A stretch of DNA of 64,000 bases from assembly GCF_014836985.1 (NCBI RefSeq), contig NZ_JACSPU010000001.1:1023855-1087854 (forward strand), read 5' to 3'. Under the pieces are notes generated by a model. It saw only the letters and a list, made by a program, of their open reading frames with translations. It made no database searches and was not told where the DNA came from. Position 1 is the stretch's first letter. Each line of letters begins with the position of its first letter. Origin of the DNA: Planococcus wigleyi. GTDB lineage: Bacteria; Bacillota; Bacilli; Bacillales_A; Planococcaceae. Both the position numbers and the translations under genes were made by a program. Shown piece after piece: positions 42,983 to 51,299 of the stretch.

Positions 42983-44393
42983 GACGGGACACTCCTTTCG
43001 GCGCCAGCAAATGATGCTGTTCCAGCAGCTTATCATTTTGCCAAACATCTTTTGCAGCAAACTTGCCGGTCATTTCACCGTCTTTAATAAGCAGCACCGA
43101 ATCAGCCAAGCTCGCCGCAAATTCCATGTCATGTGTAATGATCAGAAAAGTTGCCCCTTCTTTGGCGCGCTGGTCAATCAAAGCAAATAGCTCAAGCAAC
43201 GCAGCTGTATCCTGTCCGGAGGTCGGTTCATCCATCAACAGCACTGGCCGTTTATCCGCGAGCATGGCAGCTATCGCTACGCGCCGTTTTTGCCCATGGC
43301 TGATGGCAAATGGATGGGCTTTCTGTATTTCCTCAAGACGCAGACTATCCATCAATTGGGTTAACTCGAACGGAGTGGAGGCCCCAGAAAAAGCGACTTC
43401 CTGTTGGACACTTTGGGTCAGAAACAGGTACTCCGGCGATTGAGGTACATAGCCGATGCCATCCGATTCAACCTTTCCGGTCGTCCGTTTGTAGATGCCG
43501 CACAGCGATTTTGCCAAAGTGGACTTGCCGCTGCCGTTCGGTCCGGCAATCACCACCACTTCGCCACGGCTGACGGAAAAAGACACCGGTGCAAGCAGTT
43601 GCCGATCTTTGATTGTGACAGAAAGCTTTTCTGTCTGTAAGGCCACTTCCGACTGGCAACTGGACTGCCGTTCAGGAAATGAAACCGGCAGCCGCGGTAT
43701 GAATGGGTGGTCTGCGTCTATAGCGCCATTACAGCCCATTTGAATTTCTCGCCCGAAAAATGTGCCCCAGCTATCGAGACGATGCTCGACCGCAACAATA
43801 GTCAGGTTGGACTGCTGCTGAAGTTCTTCCAGCCATTCGACAAATTGTTTGGCAGTATAAGGGTCAAGGTGAGACAAAGGCTCATCAAGCAATAAAACCT
43901 CCGGATCCATGATCAATGCGCAAGCGGTTGCCACGCGCTGTTTCATTCCTCCGGATAGAGATTGGATAACGGAATGGCGCAGATGTGAAAGTCCAGTGAC
44001 TTCCAAAACGGTGGTGATGCGCGGTTCCATCTCAGCAAGCGGTGCATGCAGGTTTTCCAGCGTGAATGCCAGTTCTTCTTCAACGGTCGGCATGCAGAAC
44101 TGGGAATCAGGATCCTGGAAAACCGTCGCAATGCGGTGATTAATTTCACCTGGCGCATATTCATCCGCAGATTTCCCGAACAAACGGATTTCTCCGTCTA
44201 CCAGACCATCGCAGTTATCGGGATAGAGGCGATTGAGCAAATACAATAAAGTGCTTTTTCCGCAGCCGCTTGGACCGGAGATGACCAGCCGTTCACCCTG
44301 CTCGACTGAAAAGGAAATGCTTGTTAAGGTTTTTTCGTCATCTTCCGGAAAGCGGAAAGAGAGGTCCGTTAAAGAGAAAATCTCTTCAGGCAT
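42963..44393 (-). CDS. ykoD: YkoD, double ATPase of the thiamine-precursor transporter
   Basis: The 476 residues carry two ABC ATPase domains. Domain one has ISGPSGCGKSTLL, SLSGGMKQRVA and LLLDEPLSHLDP. Domain two has IAGPNGSGKSTLA, ISHGQKRRVAIA (variant signature with SHGQ) and LLMDEPTSGQD. The fused arrangement is typical of YkoD/EcfA proteins. It powers uptake of hydroxymethylpyrimidine or thiamine. It overlaps ykoE by 8 bases and ykoC by 20, so all are translated together. Confidence 0.93.
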   Translation of the reverse strand: MPEEIFSLTDLSFRFPEDDEKTLTSISFSVEQGERLVISGPSGCGKSTLLYLLNRLYPDNCDGLVDGEIRLFGKSADEYAPGEINHRIATVFQDPDSQFCMPTVEEELAFTLENLHAPLAEMEPRITTVLEVTGLSHLRHSVIQSLSGGMKQRVATACALIMDPEVLLLDEPLSHLDPYTAKQFVEWLEELQQQSNLTIVAVEHRLDSWGTFFGREIQMGCNGAIDADHPFIPRLPVSFPERQSSCQSEVALQTEKLSVTIKDRQLLAPVSFSVSRGEVVVIAGPNGSGKSTLAKSLCGIYKRTTGKVESDGIGYVPQSPEYLFLTQSVQQEVAFSGASTPFELTQLMDSLRLEEIQKAHPFAISHGQKRRVAIAAMLADKRPVLLMDEPTSGQDTAALLELFALIDQRAKEGATFLIITHDMEFAASLADSVLLIKDGEMTGKFAAKDVWQNDKLLEQHHLLAPKGVSRLAESFA

Positions 44394-44967
44394 TCACATC
44401 ACCTTTTTTCGTGCGTGCAATTGCATAGCCGCGGAGCGAACCGGTCGCAAGCAAGGCATCGCCAATATACTTGCCGCCGATTCCAGCGATAACAGCACCG
44501 CTGAGGACACGGATGGTGAACATCAACGCAACGAATGACGGATCCAGTGCCGCATAGCCCGATACGAAATAACCGTAGACAAAGCTGAAGACGGCCGATC
44601 CAATACCTGCAAGCATAAGGACAAGGATATTGAAATGCTTATAGCCGGTCAATGCAAACGCGGCTTCAGCACCAAGCCCTTGGATAACGCCTGACAAGAT
44701 CAGACGGGGACCGACGGCATTGCCGATCAGCACTTCAATGGCAGCAGCCATAGTTTCGGATAAAACCGCAGCACCCGGTCTGCGGATAATGTACATGCAA
44801 ATGATCGAGACGATGAACCAGATGCCGAACATCCATTCATAGGCAAGGGGGCCAATCAGTGCTGCCCAAATGTTCGCGACGTGGAGAAACAGCAAGTAAA
44901 CGATGCCAAAGACGACCGCAAACAGGGACATCAAGACGACTTCTTTTAATTTCCATGATTTCAGCAT
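44386..44967 (-). CDS. ykoE: YkoE, substrate-specific membrane component
   Basis: The ATG at 44967 follows GGAGGG and gives 193 residues with five to six membrane segments. Sequence such as VFGIVYLLFLHVANIWAALI and RPGAAVLSETMAAAIEVLIG matches YkoE, the binding component of the HMP/thiamine transporter. It overlaps ykoD and directly follows ykoF, whose stop is almost adjacent. Control by the TPP riboswitch upstream supports the substrate assignment. Confidence 0.92.
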   Translation of the reverse strand: MLKSWKLKEVVLMSLFAVVFGIVYLLFLHVANIWAALIGPLAYEWMFGIWFIVSIICMYIIRRPGAAVLSETMAAAIEVLIGNAVGPRLILSGVIQGLGAEAAFALTGYKHFNILVLMLAGIGSAVFSFVYGYFVSGYAALDPSFVALMFTIRVLSGAVIAGIGGKYIGDALLATGSLRGYAIARTKKGDVNA

Positions 44968-44968
44968 G

Positions 44969-45559
44969 TTACAGCCCTCCATGAGACGGACTGTTGATGC
45001 TCATCGATACCGTCATCACCAAATGGCGATGTTTATCGGAACGGGCGTTGGTGAAGGCCTCTTCGTAAAAAGCGAAGACATCATGGATGTCGCCGTGAAT
45101 GCCGCTGGCGTAATGCATGGAATCGTTGAAGACGCCTTGTTTTTTGGCACGGTCGACTTCCTGGTAGATGACTGCCATGTAATCCGGATTGTTCATCGGA
45201 TACAGCGCAAACTGGGAAGACACGTATTGCTTGGTGAAATCGGTATTCAACAATTCATCGTCTTTTTCCAAGTAGACGTCCCCTGATGAATCGCCTGGGC
45301 AGCCGATTGAGAAGGTGCCGGACAACGCGACATGCTCACCGGATTTTGCAGTATGCAAAGCTAATGCCTTCGCGACATTGAATACGTGATTCTGTTTGCC
45401 GCGAATGACTGTCGAAACGTCATCGGTGTGCATCCAGACGTTTGAAGTGTCCGTTTCGTTCAATGCTCCTTTAATGACTTTGATGAAATCGCCGGTCATC
45501 GGATGAAGCGAAAAGCGAAATCCGACAATTGGACTGGTACCGCATTGCAATGGTTCCAT
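44969..45559 (-). CDS. ykoF: YkoF, thiamine/HMP-binding protein
   Basis: The ATG at 45559 follows AGGAGG and gives 196 residues of the YkoF family, which has two tandem ferredoxin-like domains (about 10-95 and 110-195) that bind thiamine or its pyrimidine part in the cytosol. Start MEPLQCGTSPIVGFRFSLHP and end MTVSMSINSPSHGG are family-typical. It is first in the ykoFEDC operon, preceded by a TPP riboswitch and a SigA-type promoter. Confidence 0.92.
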   Translation of the reverse strand: MEPLQCGTSPIVGFRFSLHPMTGDFIKVIKGALNETDTSNVWMHTDDVSTVIRGKQNHVFNVAKALALHTAKSGEHVALSGTFSIGCPGDSSGDVYLEKDDELLNTDFTKQYVSSQFALYPMNNPDYMAVIYQEVDRAKKQGVFNDSMHYASGIHGDIHDVFAFYEEAFTNARSDKHRHLVMTVSMSINSPSHGGL

Positions 45560-45589
45560 ATCAACATTCCTCCTAAAAATTTGCACAAA

Positions 45590-45622
45590 AAAGACCGCAT
45601 CCGTGAAGATGCAGCCATAATC
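45590..45622 (-). terminator. Expression-platform terminator of the TPP riboswitch
   Basis: On the minus strand, CTGCATC pairs with GATGCGG and is followed by TCTTTTTT. It lies between the aptamer and ykoF, as expected for control by premature termination. Confidence 0.75.
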
Positions 45623-45654
45623 TACAAATAACCAAAAGGAATTATTTCAGAAAT

Positions 45655-45755
45655 GCGCCGCACTTCCTCACGCAGGTATTATCCTGATCGAGTTATAAGG
45701 GATCGAAGCTTGCGCTTGCATCTCAGCCATAATGGGCACCCCTAGTGCAGTAAAC
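45655..45755 (-). ncRNA. TPP riboswitch (THI element)
   Basis: Read on the minus strand the conserved blocks appear in order: GGGGTGCCC (45742-45734), CTGAGAT (45726-45720), GATAATACCTGCG (45683-45671) and GGAAGTG (45667-45661). This is the thiamine pyrophosphate aptamer. When TPP is high it should favour the terminator at 45590-45622 and shut off ykoFEDC. Confidence 0.95.
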
Positions 45756-45795
45756 GGTATGCGGTTTTTGTGTTCGGGTTGTTCCCGATGGGTTT

Positions 45796-45824
45796 AGTGT
45801 AGAGGAAGTGGTGGAGGATGTAAA
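45796..45824 (-). promoter_or_regulatory. SigA-type promoter of the ykoFEDC operon
   Basis: On the minus strand TTTACA (45824-45819) and TACACT (45801-45796) are 17 bases apart, just upstream of the TPP riboswitch. Confidence 0.7.
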
Positions 45825-45829
45825 GGGGA

Positions 45830-46127
45830 GATTAGAAAGATGTACTCAGTAGTCATTTAGGTTGGGATTCTGAAATCGCTTCGGTCGCTTTGGGCATGGC
45901 TCACGCGTTGAACCAGGAAGAGCACCTGTTTCATCGCTCCGCCCATGGACGTACCGGCGCTTTGAGTGGTAAAGTCAGTTTTTTCGATTATCTAGAGTTA
46001 TCTCCTCGCTTCTCGATATATATTTTAGTAAAAGAAATAAGTTTAGAAAAAATTTTTCCAATATTTTCTTCTTAAGTTTGCAGATTTTCGTTATACTGGA
46101 GTCATTATGACTGTAGGAGGGCATTTG
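45830..46127. other. Intergenic stretch without a convincing gene
   Basis: A 61-codon plus-strand frame (45890-46075) has no ribosome binding site and no family resemblance. TATACT at 46092-46097 may be the -10 box of the downstream VWA gene, but no good -35 partner is present at 16-18 bases. Confidence 0.4.
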
Positions 46128-46844
46128 ATGAGTACCATTTCCCTTAAAAAGAAAACAGCGAGCATTGTGCTGGAGAAAAAACAATTGACCGGTGTTACGG
46201 CTAAAGTCGGCATTGTCTTGGATATTACAGGATCGATGCGAAAGCTGTATCGCGACGGCGTCGTGCAGGAAGTTGTGGAACGGGTGCTGGCAGTAGCGAG
46301 CCAATTTGACGATGATGGCGAGCTGGATGTCTGGGTGTATGACAACGAATTTTCCCGTTTGCCGGCAGCGACAGAAGAAATTTTCATGGGCTACGTAGAA
46401 AAAAACATCCTGTCCAATGACAGTGTCCACAAGTTCGGGCGAAACGACGAACCGAAAGTCATGAAAGATGTGATTCAGAAATACACGAAAGAAGAACCGA
46501 GCGATGTCCCGGTTTTTCTGGTCTTCATCAACGATGGCGGATGCAAAGCCGGCATTAAGAAATTCATTGTGGAATCGTCGACTCAGCCGATCTTTTGGCA
46601 ATTTATCGGGATCGGGGATTCGAACTTTGATGTCTTGAGAAAACTGGATACGATGGAAGGCCGCTTCGTGGATAACGCGAATTTTTTCCATGTCTCGGAC
46701 ATCGACCAAGTGACGGATGAAGAACTGTACAATCAAATGCTGAATGAATTTCCCGAGTGGCTGAAAGAAGCGAAGGAGAAAGGCATCTTGCGCAAAAAGC
46801 GAAAATCGCCTTTGGACTTTATTTTCCCGAATCGAAACAAATGA
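46128..46844 (+). CDS. VWA domain protein of the TerF type
   Basis: The ATG at 46128 follows AGGAGGG. The 238 residues are a von Willebrand A-like domain with the metal site IVLDITGSM (DxTGS variant) near residue 31, VWVYDNEF, VFLVFINDGG and IFWQFIGIGDSNFDVLRKLD. This matches the TerF/TerY-like VWA proteins of tellurium-resistance and stress systems. No other ter gene is adjacent, so it is an isolated member. The function of lone copies is unknown. Confidence 0.82.
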   Translation: MSTISLKKKTASIVLEKKQLTGVTAKVGIVLDITGSMRKLYRDGVVQEVVERVLAVASQFDDDGELDVWVYDNEFSRLPAATEEIFMGYVEKNILSNDSVHKFGRNDEPKVMKDVIQKYTKEEPSDVPVFLVFINDGGCKAGIKKFIVESSTQPIFWQFIGIGDSNFDVLRKLDTMEGRFVDNANFFHVSDIDQVTDEELYNQMLNEFPEWLKEAKEKGILRKKRKSPLDFIFPNRNK

Positions 46845-46857
46845 GTGAAGCCAAAAA

Positions 46858-46892
46858 AAAACCCGATGAAATCTATTGATTTCATCGGAGAT
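46858..46892. terminator. Bidirectional terminator between the VWA gene and pbuE
   Basis: CCGATGAAATC / GATTTCATCGG stem with a TATT loop, nine A residues to the left (T run on the minus strand) and ATTTT to the right. Confidence 0.85.
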
Positions 46893-46906
46893 TTTAATTG
46901 TCTGTG

Positions 46907-48109
46907 TTAATTTTGCTCATAACCGGCATTGAATTTCCGGTTGTCAGCTTTTTGAACATCGCGGTTGATTGCCGGGCGCGTCAGCGAAAAGACGGCGCAG
47001 GCAAGGGCAATCAAGACGATTACAGCGCCAACCCAAGCGGTGCTTGAGACGGAGCCGGTTTGCGTCAAGGTGAAGCCGCCGATGGCAGAACCCAGCGCAA
47101 TTCCGATCTGTAAGGCGGAGTTATTGAAGCTTTGCTGAATATCTGATGTGGCAGGGTCGGTTTCAATCAAATAGCTTTGTTGAGGCGGAGCCAAACTCCA
47201 GCTCAGTGCTGCCCAAATGACCATCACCGGCAGGAAAATAATCAGCGAGAACGTTGTCAGCGGAAGCAGGAATAAGACAACCGCAAACGCTGAAATAACG
47301 ATGATGATGCTTTTCTTTGAGCCGATCGAATCGGACATGGTACCACCGATCGCACCGCCGCTCACAGCTGCGATTCCGAACAGCAAGTAGCAAAGGCTGA
47401 CCCAGAACGAACTGAGCTGCAGGTTGGTCTCCAAAAATGGTGTGAAGTAGGCATAAACGGTATAATGTCCGGCAAGCATGAACATAGTCGCGAGATGAGC
47501 GGAGCCGATTTTAGCGCTCGCCACTGCTTTTAACTGCTGTTTGAGCGGGATGGCTGTGCCGCCAGGAATTGGCTGGATGTAATGGGCGATGAGCACCATC
47601 GAGCCGACGGACAATGCCGCGATGCCAAGGAAAATCACACGCCAGCCGAAGGCATCTGAAACGAGGATGCCGAGCGGAACCCCAAGAACGAGCGAAGAGC
47701 TGATGCCCATGAAAATCAGGCCGATTGCTTTTGCGCGGTAAGGCGGTTCAACGATTTTCGCCGCAATGGTCAACGACAAAACGACAATAAGTGCCGTACT
47801 TGCAGCGGTCAATACGCGCGCAATCATCATCCACGTAAAGTCTGGACTGAAAAACGTCAGGATATTTCCAAGGAAAAAGATGAACAAGGAAATCAAATAA
47901 ACTTTCTTCCGTTCGAATCGGCTGGTCGCCACCAGCAAGACGGGTCCGGCAATGGCGTAGATTAATGCAAATAAGGTGATCAACTGCCCGGCTGAACTCA
48001 ACGAGACGCCGAACTCTTCGGCGATTGTCGGCAAGATGCCTCCGACAATCAGTTCCACGAGTCCGACTGCAACTGTGGATAATGCTAGGATGTATACTTT
48101 CAAATTCAT
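46907..48109 (-). CDS. pbuE: PbuE, purine base/nucleoside exporter (MFS)
   Basis: The 400 residues are highly reminiscent of B. subtilis PbuE (YdhL) along the whole length: [55 protein letters not shown] and [12 protein letters not shown] are typical. Twelve membrane segments are visible. PbuE pumps hypoxanthine, adenine or purine analogues out of the cell with the proton gradient. The adenine riboswitch directly upstream gives independent support: adenine binding would allow expression. Confidence 0.95.
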   Translation of the reverse strand: MNLKVYILALSTVAVGLVELIVGGILPTIAEEFGVSLSSAGQLITLFALIYAIAGPVLLVATSRFERKKVYLISLFIFFLGNILTFFSPDFTWMMIARVLTAASTALIVVLSLTIAAKIVEPPYRAKAIGLIFMGISSSLVLGVPLGILVSDAFGWRVIFLGIAALSVGSMVLIAHYIQPIPGGTAIPLKQQLKAVASAKIGSAHLATMFMLAGHYTVYAYFTPFLETNLQLSSFWVSLCYLLFGIAAVSGGAIGGTMSDSIGSKKSIIIVISAFAVVLFLLPLTTFSLIIFLPVMVIWAALSWSLAPPQQSYLIETDPATSDIQQSFNNSALQIGIALGSAIGGFTLTQTGSVSSTAWVGAVIVLIALACAVFSLTRPAINRDVQKADNRKFNAGYEQN

Positions 48110-48181
48110 GGGTTCGTACGCTTCCTTTCAAAAATAAAATAGAATAAAAAAATGGCTTAAAGGTCCCATTCAGAAAACACA

Positions 48182-48285
48182 AAAAAATCCTGATTACAAA
48201 AAACGAACAGATCGTTTTCTGTAATCAGGATTTTGCGGTTCCTGGTAGAGACCCTTAAGCCATATTCTTAAGGTTATACAGACGC
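48182..48285 (-). ncRNA. Adenine riboswitch with terminator, controlling pbuE
   Basis: On the minus strand the aptamer reads TATAACCTTAAGAATATGG, then CTTAAGGGTCTCTACCAGGA and ACCGCAAAATCCTGATTAC, the purine-riboswitch core. The base at the specificity position is T (CCTGATTAC, not GACTAC), which indicates adenine. Its 3' strand ATCCTGATTACAG can instead pair with TGTAATCAGGAT to form a terminator with seven T residues (48182-48236). This is the on-switch design of B. subtilis pbuE. Confidence 0.96.
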
Positions 48286-48307
48286 TTATGAAGTATTTAC
48301 TTTGAAA

Positions 48308-48336
48308 ATCTTACTACAGACTCCAAAATTCTGCAA
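48308..48336 (-). promoter_or_regulatory. SigA-type promoter of pbuE
   Basis: On the minus strand TTGCAG (48336-48331) and TAAGAT (48313-48308) are separated by 17 bases and lie just upstream of the adenine riboswitch. Confidence 0.7.
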
Positions 48337-48572
48337 GCTATCAGGATAGAAAATCAAATCACAGACAAAAAATACAAACGAAAATCGGTTCTGGCTTTCT
48401 GCAAATTTCAGCCAGTCGCTGGTCATTGAATGCAAAAGCGAGTATCAACGATTCGGAAGATTAGATGGCAATTTCACCAAAGAAATAAATTAGATAATTA
48501 ATAAAATTCGCCGACCATAAATGGGTACGATGTGCTATTATATGTAAGATATTCCAAAATGAGAGGGAGTAA

Positions 48573-49874
48573 ATGATGGACAAGAGCATGATTCAATCGA
48601 AAAGGGAAAACGTCTATTTTTTCATCAGTTTATTATTGAGCATTTTTATCTACGCGGCAGCCATTGTGTCCATTATCGGGATTGCAATTGCCATTACGAT
48701 TTTCATCATCCTGCTTTTCACCAATGCCATCATGCTCGGTTCAATCCGCGGCAATGGCGTCCGGATTCACGAGCGGCAGTTTCCGGATGTCTATGAACGC
48801 GTTCAGGTGTTGGCAAAGGAAATGGAACTGAAGAAAGTACCGGATGTCTTTGTCATCCAATCTGAAGGGGCGCTGAATGCGTTCGCCACCCGTTTCTTCG
48901 GCCGCGATATGGTCGTTTTGTATTCGGAAGTGTTTGAAATGGCGCGCGAGCAGGGACAGGAAGAACTGGACTTTATCATTGCCCACGAACTGGCCCATGT
49001 GAAGCGCCGCCATATCTGGAAAAACCTCTTGATCTTGCCTGCTGGGTTTATTCCGTTTCTCAGCGAAGCGTACAGCCGGTCATGTGAATACACGTGTGAC
49101 CGTCACGCGGCCTACACGATTCAAAATGCACCAGCCGCAAAACGCGCATTGACGCTTCTTGGAATCGGCAAAAAGACGTATTTGGAAGTGAACGAAGACG
49201 CATACCGCGAACAGATCGCTACGGAAACCAACGCCGTTGTCTGGTTGAGTGAAGTACTGTCGACGCATCCGCGTCTGCCAAAACGCATCCAATCCATCGA
49301 ACAATTCGCTCAAGGAGATTCGAAGTTTTACGAACCGGACCACGGGAAAATCGTGCTTGGCGCGACATTGATGGTCGGAGTTATAGGAGCTGCCTATTTC
49401 CTGACCGTTGCTCTTTTTGCAGGAGGGGCATTGGCGTTTTCTCAGTTTTTGCCGGATGTAAATGAAACCTTTATTGAAGACGATTATTCGATTCAAGATG
49501 ACTTTTCAATTGAAGGCGAGACGCCATTGATGGCTGCGGCATCGATGGGCGATCTCGCGGGTGTCCAAGAAGCGCTTGCGGATGGGGAAGATGTACTCGC
49601 CAAGGACTCTGAAGGCACAGATGCTTTGATGTACGCCGTCTATTCAGGTGACACGGCCATCATCAACGCTTTGATCGACGCAGGGGCTGATGTGAACTCG
49701 TCCGATAATTACTCAACGGCATTAGGTTCAGCCGTGATGTACGGGGAACATGAATCGGCCTTGCTGTTGCTTGAAAAAGGAGCTGACCCTGCCTTGCCGG
49801 GTCCTGATGGTCTGAGTGCGATGGACCATATGGGAGCAGAAAGTGAAGCGGAGTTAGTGGAGATGCTGGAATAA
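48573..49874 (+). CDS. M48 metalloprotease fused to ankyrin repeats
   Basis: The 433 residues have two N-terminal membrane segments (about 12-52), an M48 peptidase domain with the zinc motif HELAHVKRRH (about residue 138) and a downstream ECT/CDRHA helix supplying the third ligand, another hydrophobic segment (about 265-292), and then three to four ankyrin repeats (about 310-433; TPLMAAASMGDLAGVQEALA, DALMYAVYSGDTAIINALID, ALGSAVMYGEHESALLLLEK). M48 enzymes such as HtpX degrade damaged membrane proteins. The ankyrin tail is unusual and probably recruits a partner. Confidence 0.9.
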   Translation: MMDKSMIQSKRENVYFFISLLLSIFIYAAAIVSIIGIAIAITIFIILLFTNAIMLGSIRGNGVRIHERQFPDVYERVQVLAKEMELKKVPDVFVIQSEGALNAFATRFFGRDMVVLYSEVFEMAREQGQEELDFIIAHELAHVKRRHIWKNLLILPAGFIPFLSEAYSRSCEYTCDRHAAYTIQNAPAAKRALTLLGIGKKTYLEVNEDAYREQIATETNAVVWLSEVLSTHPRLPKRIQSIEQFAQGDSKFYEPDHGKIVLGATLMVGVIGAAYFLTVALFAGGALAFSQFLPDVNETFIEDDYSIQDDFSIEGETPLMAAASMGDLAGVQEALADGEDVLAKDSEGTDALMYAVYSGDTAIINALIDAGADVNSSDNYSTALGSAVMYGEHESALLLLEKGADPALPGPDGLSAMDHMGAESEAELVEMLE

Positions 49875-49899
49875 AGAAACCCGCCTTTGCGTGTCTCAC

Positions 49900-49937
49900 G
49901 AAAAAGCGTCGATCACTTTAGTGGATCGGCGCTTTTT
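49900..49937 (+). terminator. Terminator after the M48-ankyrin gene
   Basis: AAAAAGCGTCGATCAC pairs with GTGGATCGGCGCTTTTT around TTTA. Confidence 0.88.
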
Positions 49938-49970
49938 AGCTGAATCCAACTAGATCAAAGGAGTGTTCCG

Positions 49971-50330
49971 ATGTTCACAGTTCAAAATCTATTCATCGCT
50001 GTTTGGGTGATCGGGGGCATCTTATCAGTCATCGGTAACTTTCGAAAAGGCATTATATGGGTCGTTCCCACCTTGGTTTTAACCTTATTCATGCTATTCG
50101 GTTTCTGGTACGACTCGCAAGGGGACAGCCATTTCGCGCCAATCACCATGTTGGTCATCCTGTCTGTCAGCTTGTTGGATGATGTCGTCTATTTCGCACT
50201 TGGCCGGATGCCTGCCGGGCTATTCAACCGGCCCGAGCCTGCAGAGCCGATTAAAGAATTGATCCGGAGGTTGCTGTCTTTTGCGGTAACCCTGGGACTC
50301 ATTTTCCTCATCAGCTCATATTTAATGTAA
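49971..50330 (+). CDS. Hypothetical membrane protein, 119 residues
   Basis: The sequence has four hydrophobic segments (about 5-22, 28-48, 57-77 and 98-117) separated by short loops, including GNFRKGIIWVV and LGRMPAGLFNRPEPAEP. AAAGGAG precedes the ATG. I recognise no family. It is flanked by terminators on both sides and so forms a one-gene unit. Confidence 0.7.
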   Translation: MFTVQNLFIAVWVIGGILSVIGNFRKGIIWVVPTLVLTLFMLFGFWYDSQGDSHFAPITMLVILSVSLLDDVVYFALGRMPAGLFNRPEPAEPIKELIRRLLSFAVTLGLIFLISSYLM

Positions 50331-50337
50331 TTTCATC

Positions 50338-50387
50338 AAAAACGCCACCTTCGAAATCAAATGATTTCATAGAAGGTGGCGTTTTTT
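50338..50387. terminator. Bidirectional terminator between the membrane protein and the FadR-type regulator
   Basis: AAAAACGCCACCTT / AAGGTGGCGTTTTT outer stem with an inner GAAATCA / TGATTTC hairpin. Confidence 0.9.
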
Positions 50388-50414
50388 CGTAACTGGCCAA
50401 TTGCCTACAATTAT

Positions 50415-51110
50415 TTATGGAGTGTTGAACAATTCCATCCGAATCCGTGAGATATGCTTCTCCATCAGCTGCTTCGCTAAGTCGCTGTTGCCGTCGGCGA
50501 TGGCAAGGTAGATTTCTTCGTGTTCTTTGAGTGTATCCTGATGCCGGTTTTTATCGGTGAACCGTTGGCTGCGGGTAGCCCTTATATTTTCTTCCATCCG
50601 TTTGGCGAGTGTTTCCATCAAATCGATCAAAAGTTGGTTCTTTGCAGCATAAGCGACCTGAAAGTGGAAATCCAAGTCTGCCTGGACGCCCATTTCCGGA
50701 TCGTCTACGGCGTCAGCCATTTGCGACAGCACATGCCGAATGGCTTTTAGGTTCTGAGAAGTTGCCCGTTGTGCTGCCAGAGAAACCGCTTCCACTTCAA
50801 AAGCTCGGCGAAGTTCGAGCATGTCGTCGATCAATTGAGCTTGTGTCTCCTCTATGTGCGTGCGGAGTTCTTTGCCAAGCGTATCGCGTTTGGAAGCAGC
50901 GAGGAAACTTCCGCCCCCTTGGCGTATTTCGATAAATCCTTTGCTTTCCAGTCCCTTCAATGCTTCTCTCACTGAATTTCGGCTCACACCGAATAGGCTG
51001 GCGAGATCCCGTTCGGAAGGAAGCCGGTCACCGGGATGTAAATTTTGTTCCAAGCAGAGCATGTTTATCTGTTCGACAATCAATTCATAGGTTCGTTTCT
51101 TAGGATTCAA
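50415..51110 (-). CDS. FadR-subfamily GntR regulator of the glcD operon
   Basis: A TTG start follows GGGGAGAG. The 231 residues have an N-terminal winged helix (1-75, with LPSERDLASLFGVSRNSVRE as the recognition helix region) and an all-helical FadR-type FCD domain (about 90-225) whose Asp and His residues usually bind a metal and an organic acid. It is divergent from glcD and faces a palindromic operator, so it most likely represses that operon until lactate, glycolate or a similar acid is present. The exact ligand is inferred. Confidence 0.88.
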   Translation of the reverse strand: MNPKKRTYELIVEQINMLCLEQNLHPGDRLPSERDLASLFGVSRNSVREALKGLESKGFIEIRQGGGSFLAASKRDTLGKELRTHIEETQAQLIDDMLELRRAFEVEAVSLAAQRATSQNLKAIRHVLSQMADAVDDPEMGVQADLDFHFQVAYAAKNQLLIDLMETLAKRMEENIRATRSQRFTDKNRHQDTLKEHEEIYLAIADGNSDLAKQLMEKHISRIRMELFNTP

Positions 51111-51187
51111 AAAGATTCTCTCCCCGCCAGCTTTTTTCTACTTTTCATCATCATACAGAATATTTTTGTAAATGTCTGAACATTTCG

Positions 51188-51215
51188 TTGTGATTTTCAG
51201 AGTATTATGTATAAT
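51188..51215 (+). promoter_or_regulatory. SigA-type promoter of glcD
   Basis: TTGTGA and TATAAT are 16 bases apart; transcription should start near 51222, exactly at the operator. Confidence 0.7.
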
Positions 51216-51221
51216 TAGGTT

Positions 51222-51238
51222 AATTGGTTGGACCAATT
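51222..51238. promoter_or_regulatory. FadR-type operator
   Basis: AATTGGTTGGACCAATT is a perfect palindrome around a three-base centre and contains TTGGT-N3-ACCAA, the usual FadR-subfamily half sites. It overlaps the expected transcription start of glcD. Confidence 0.82.
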
Positions 51239-51299
51239 CTTAAAGAAAGTATAAACCTTTCTTTTATTATACTGAATTTTACTAAAGGGGCGATACAGC

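Noticed and set aside
45890-46075. 61-codon plus-strand frame between the TPP riboswitch and the VWA gene
   Set aside because: No ribosome binding site and no coding character.
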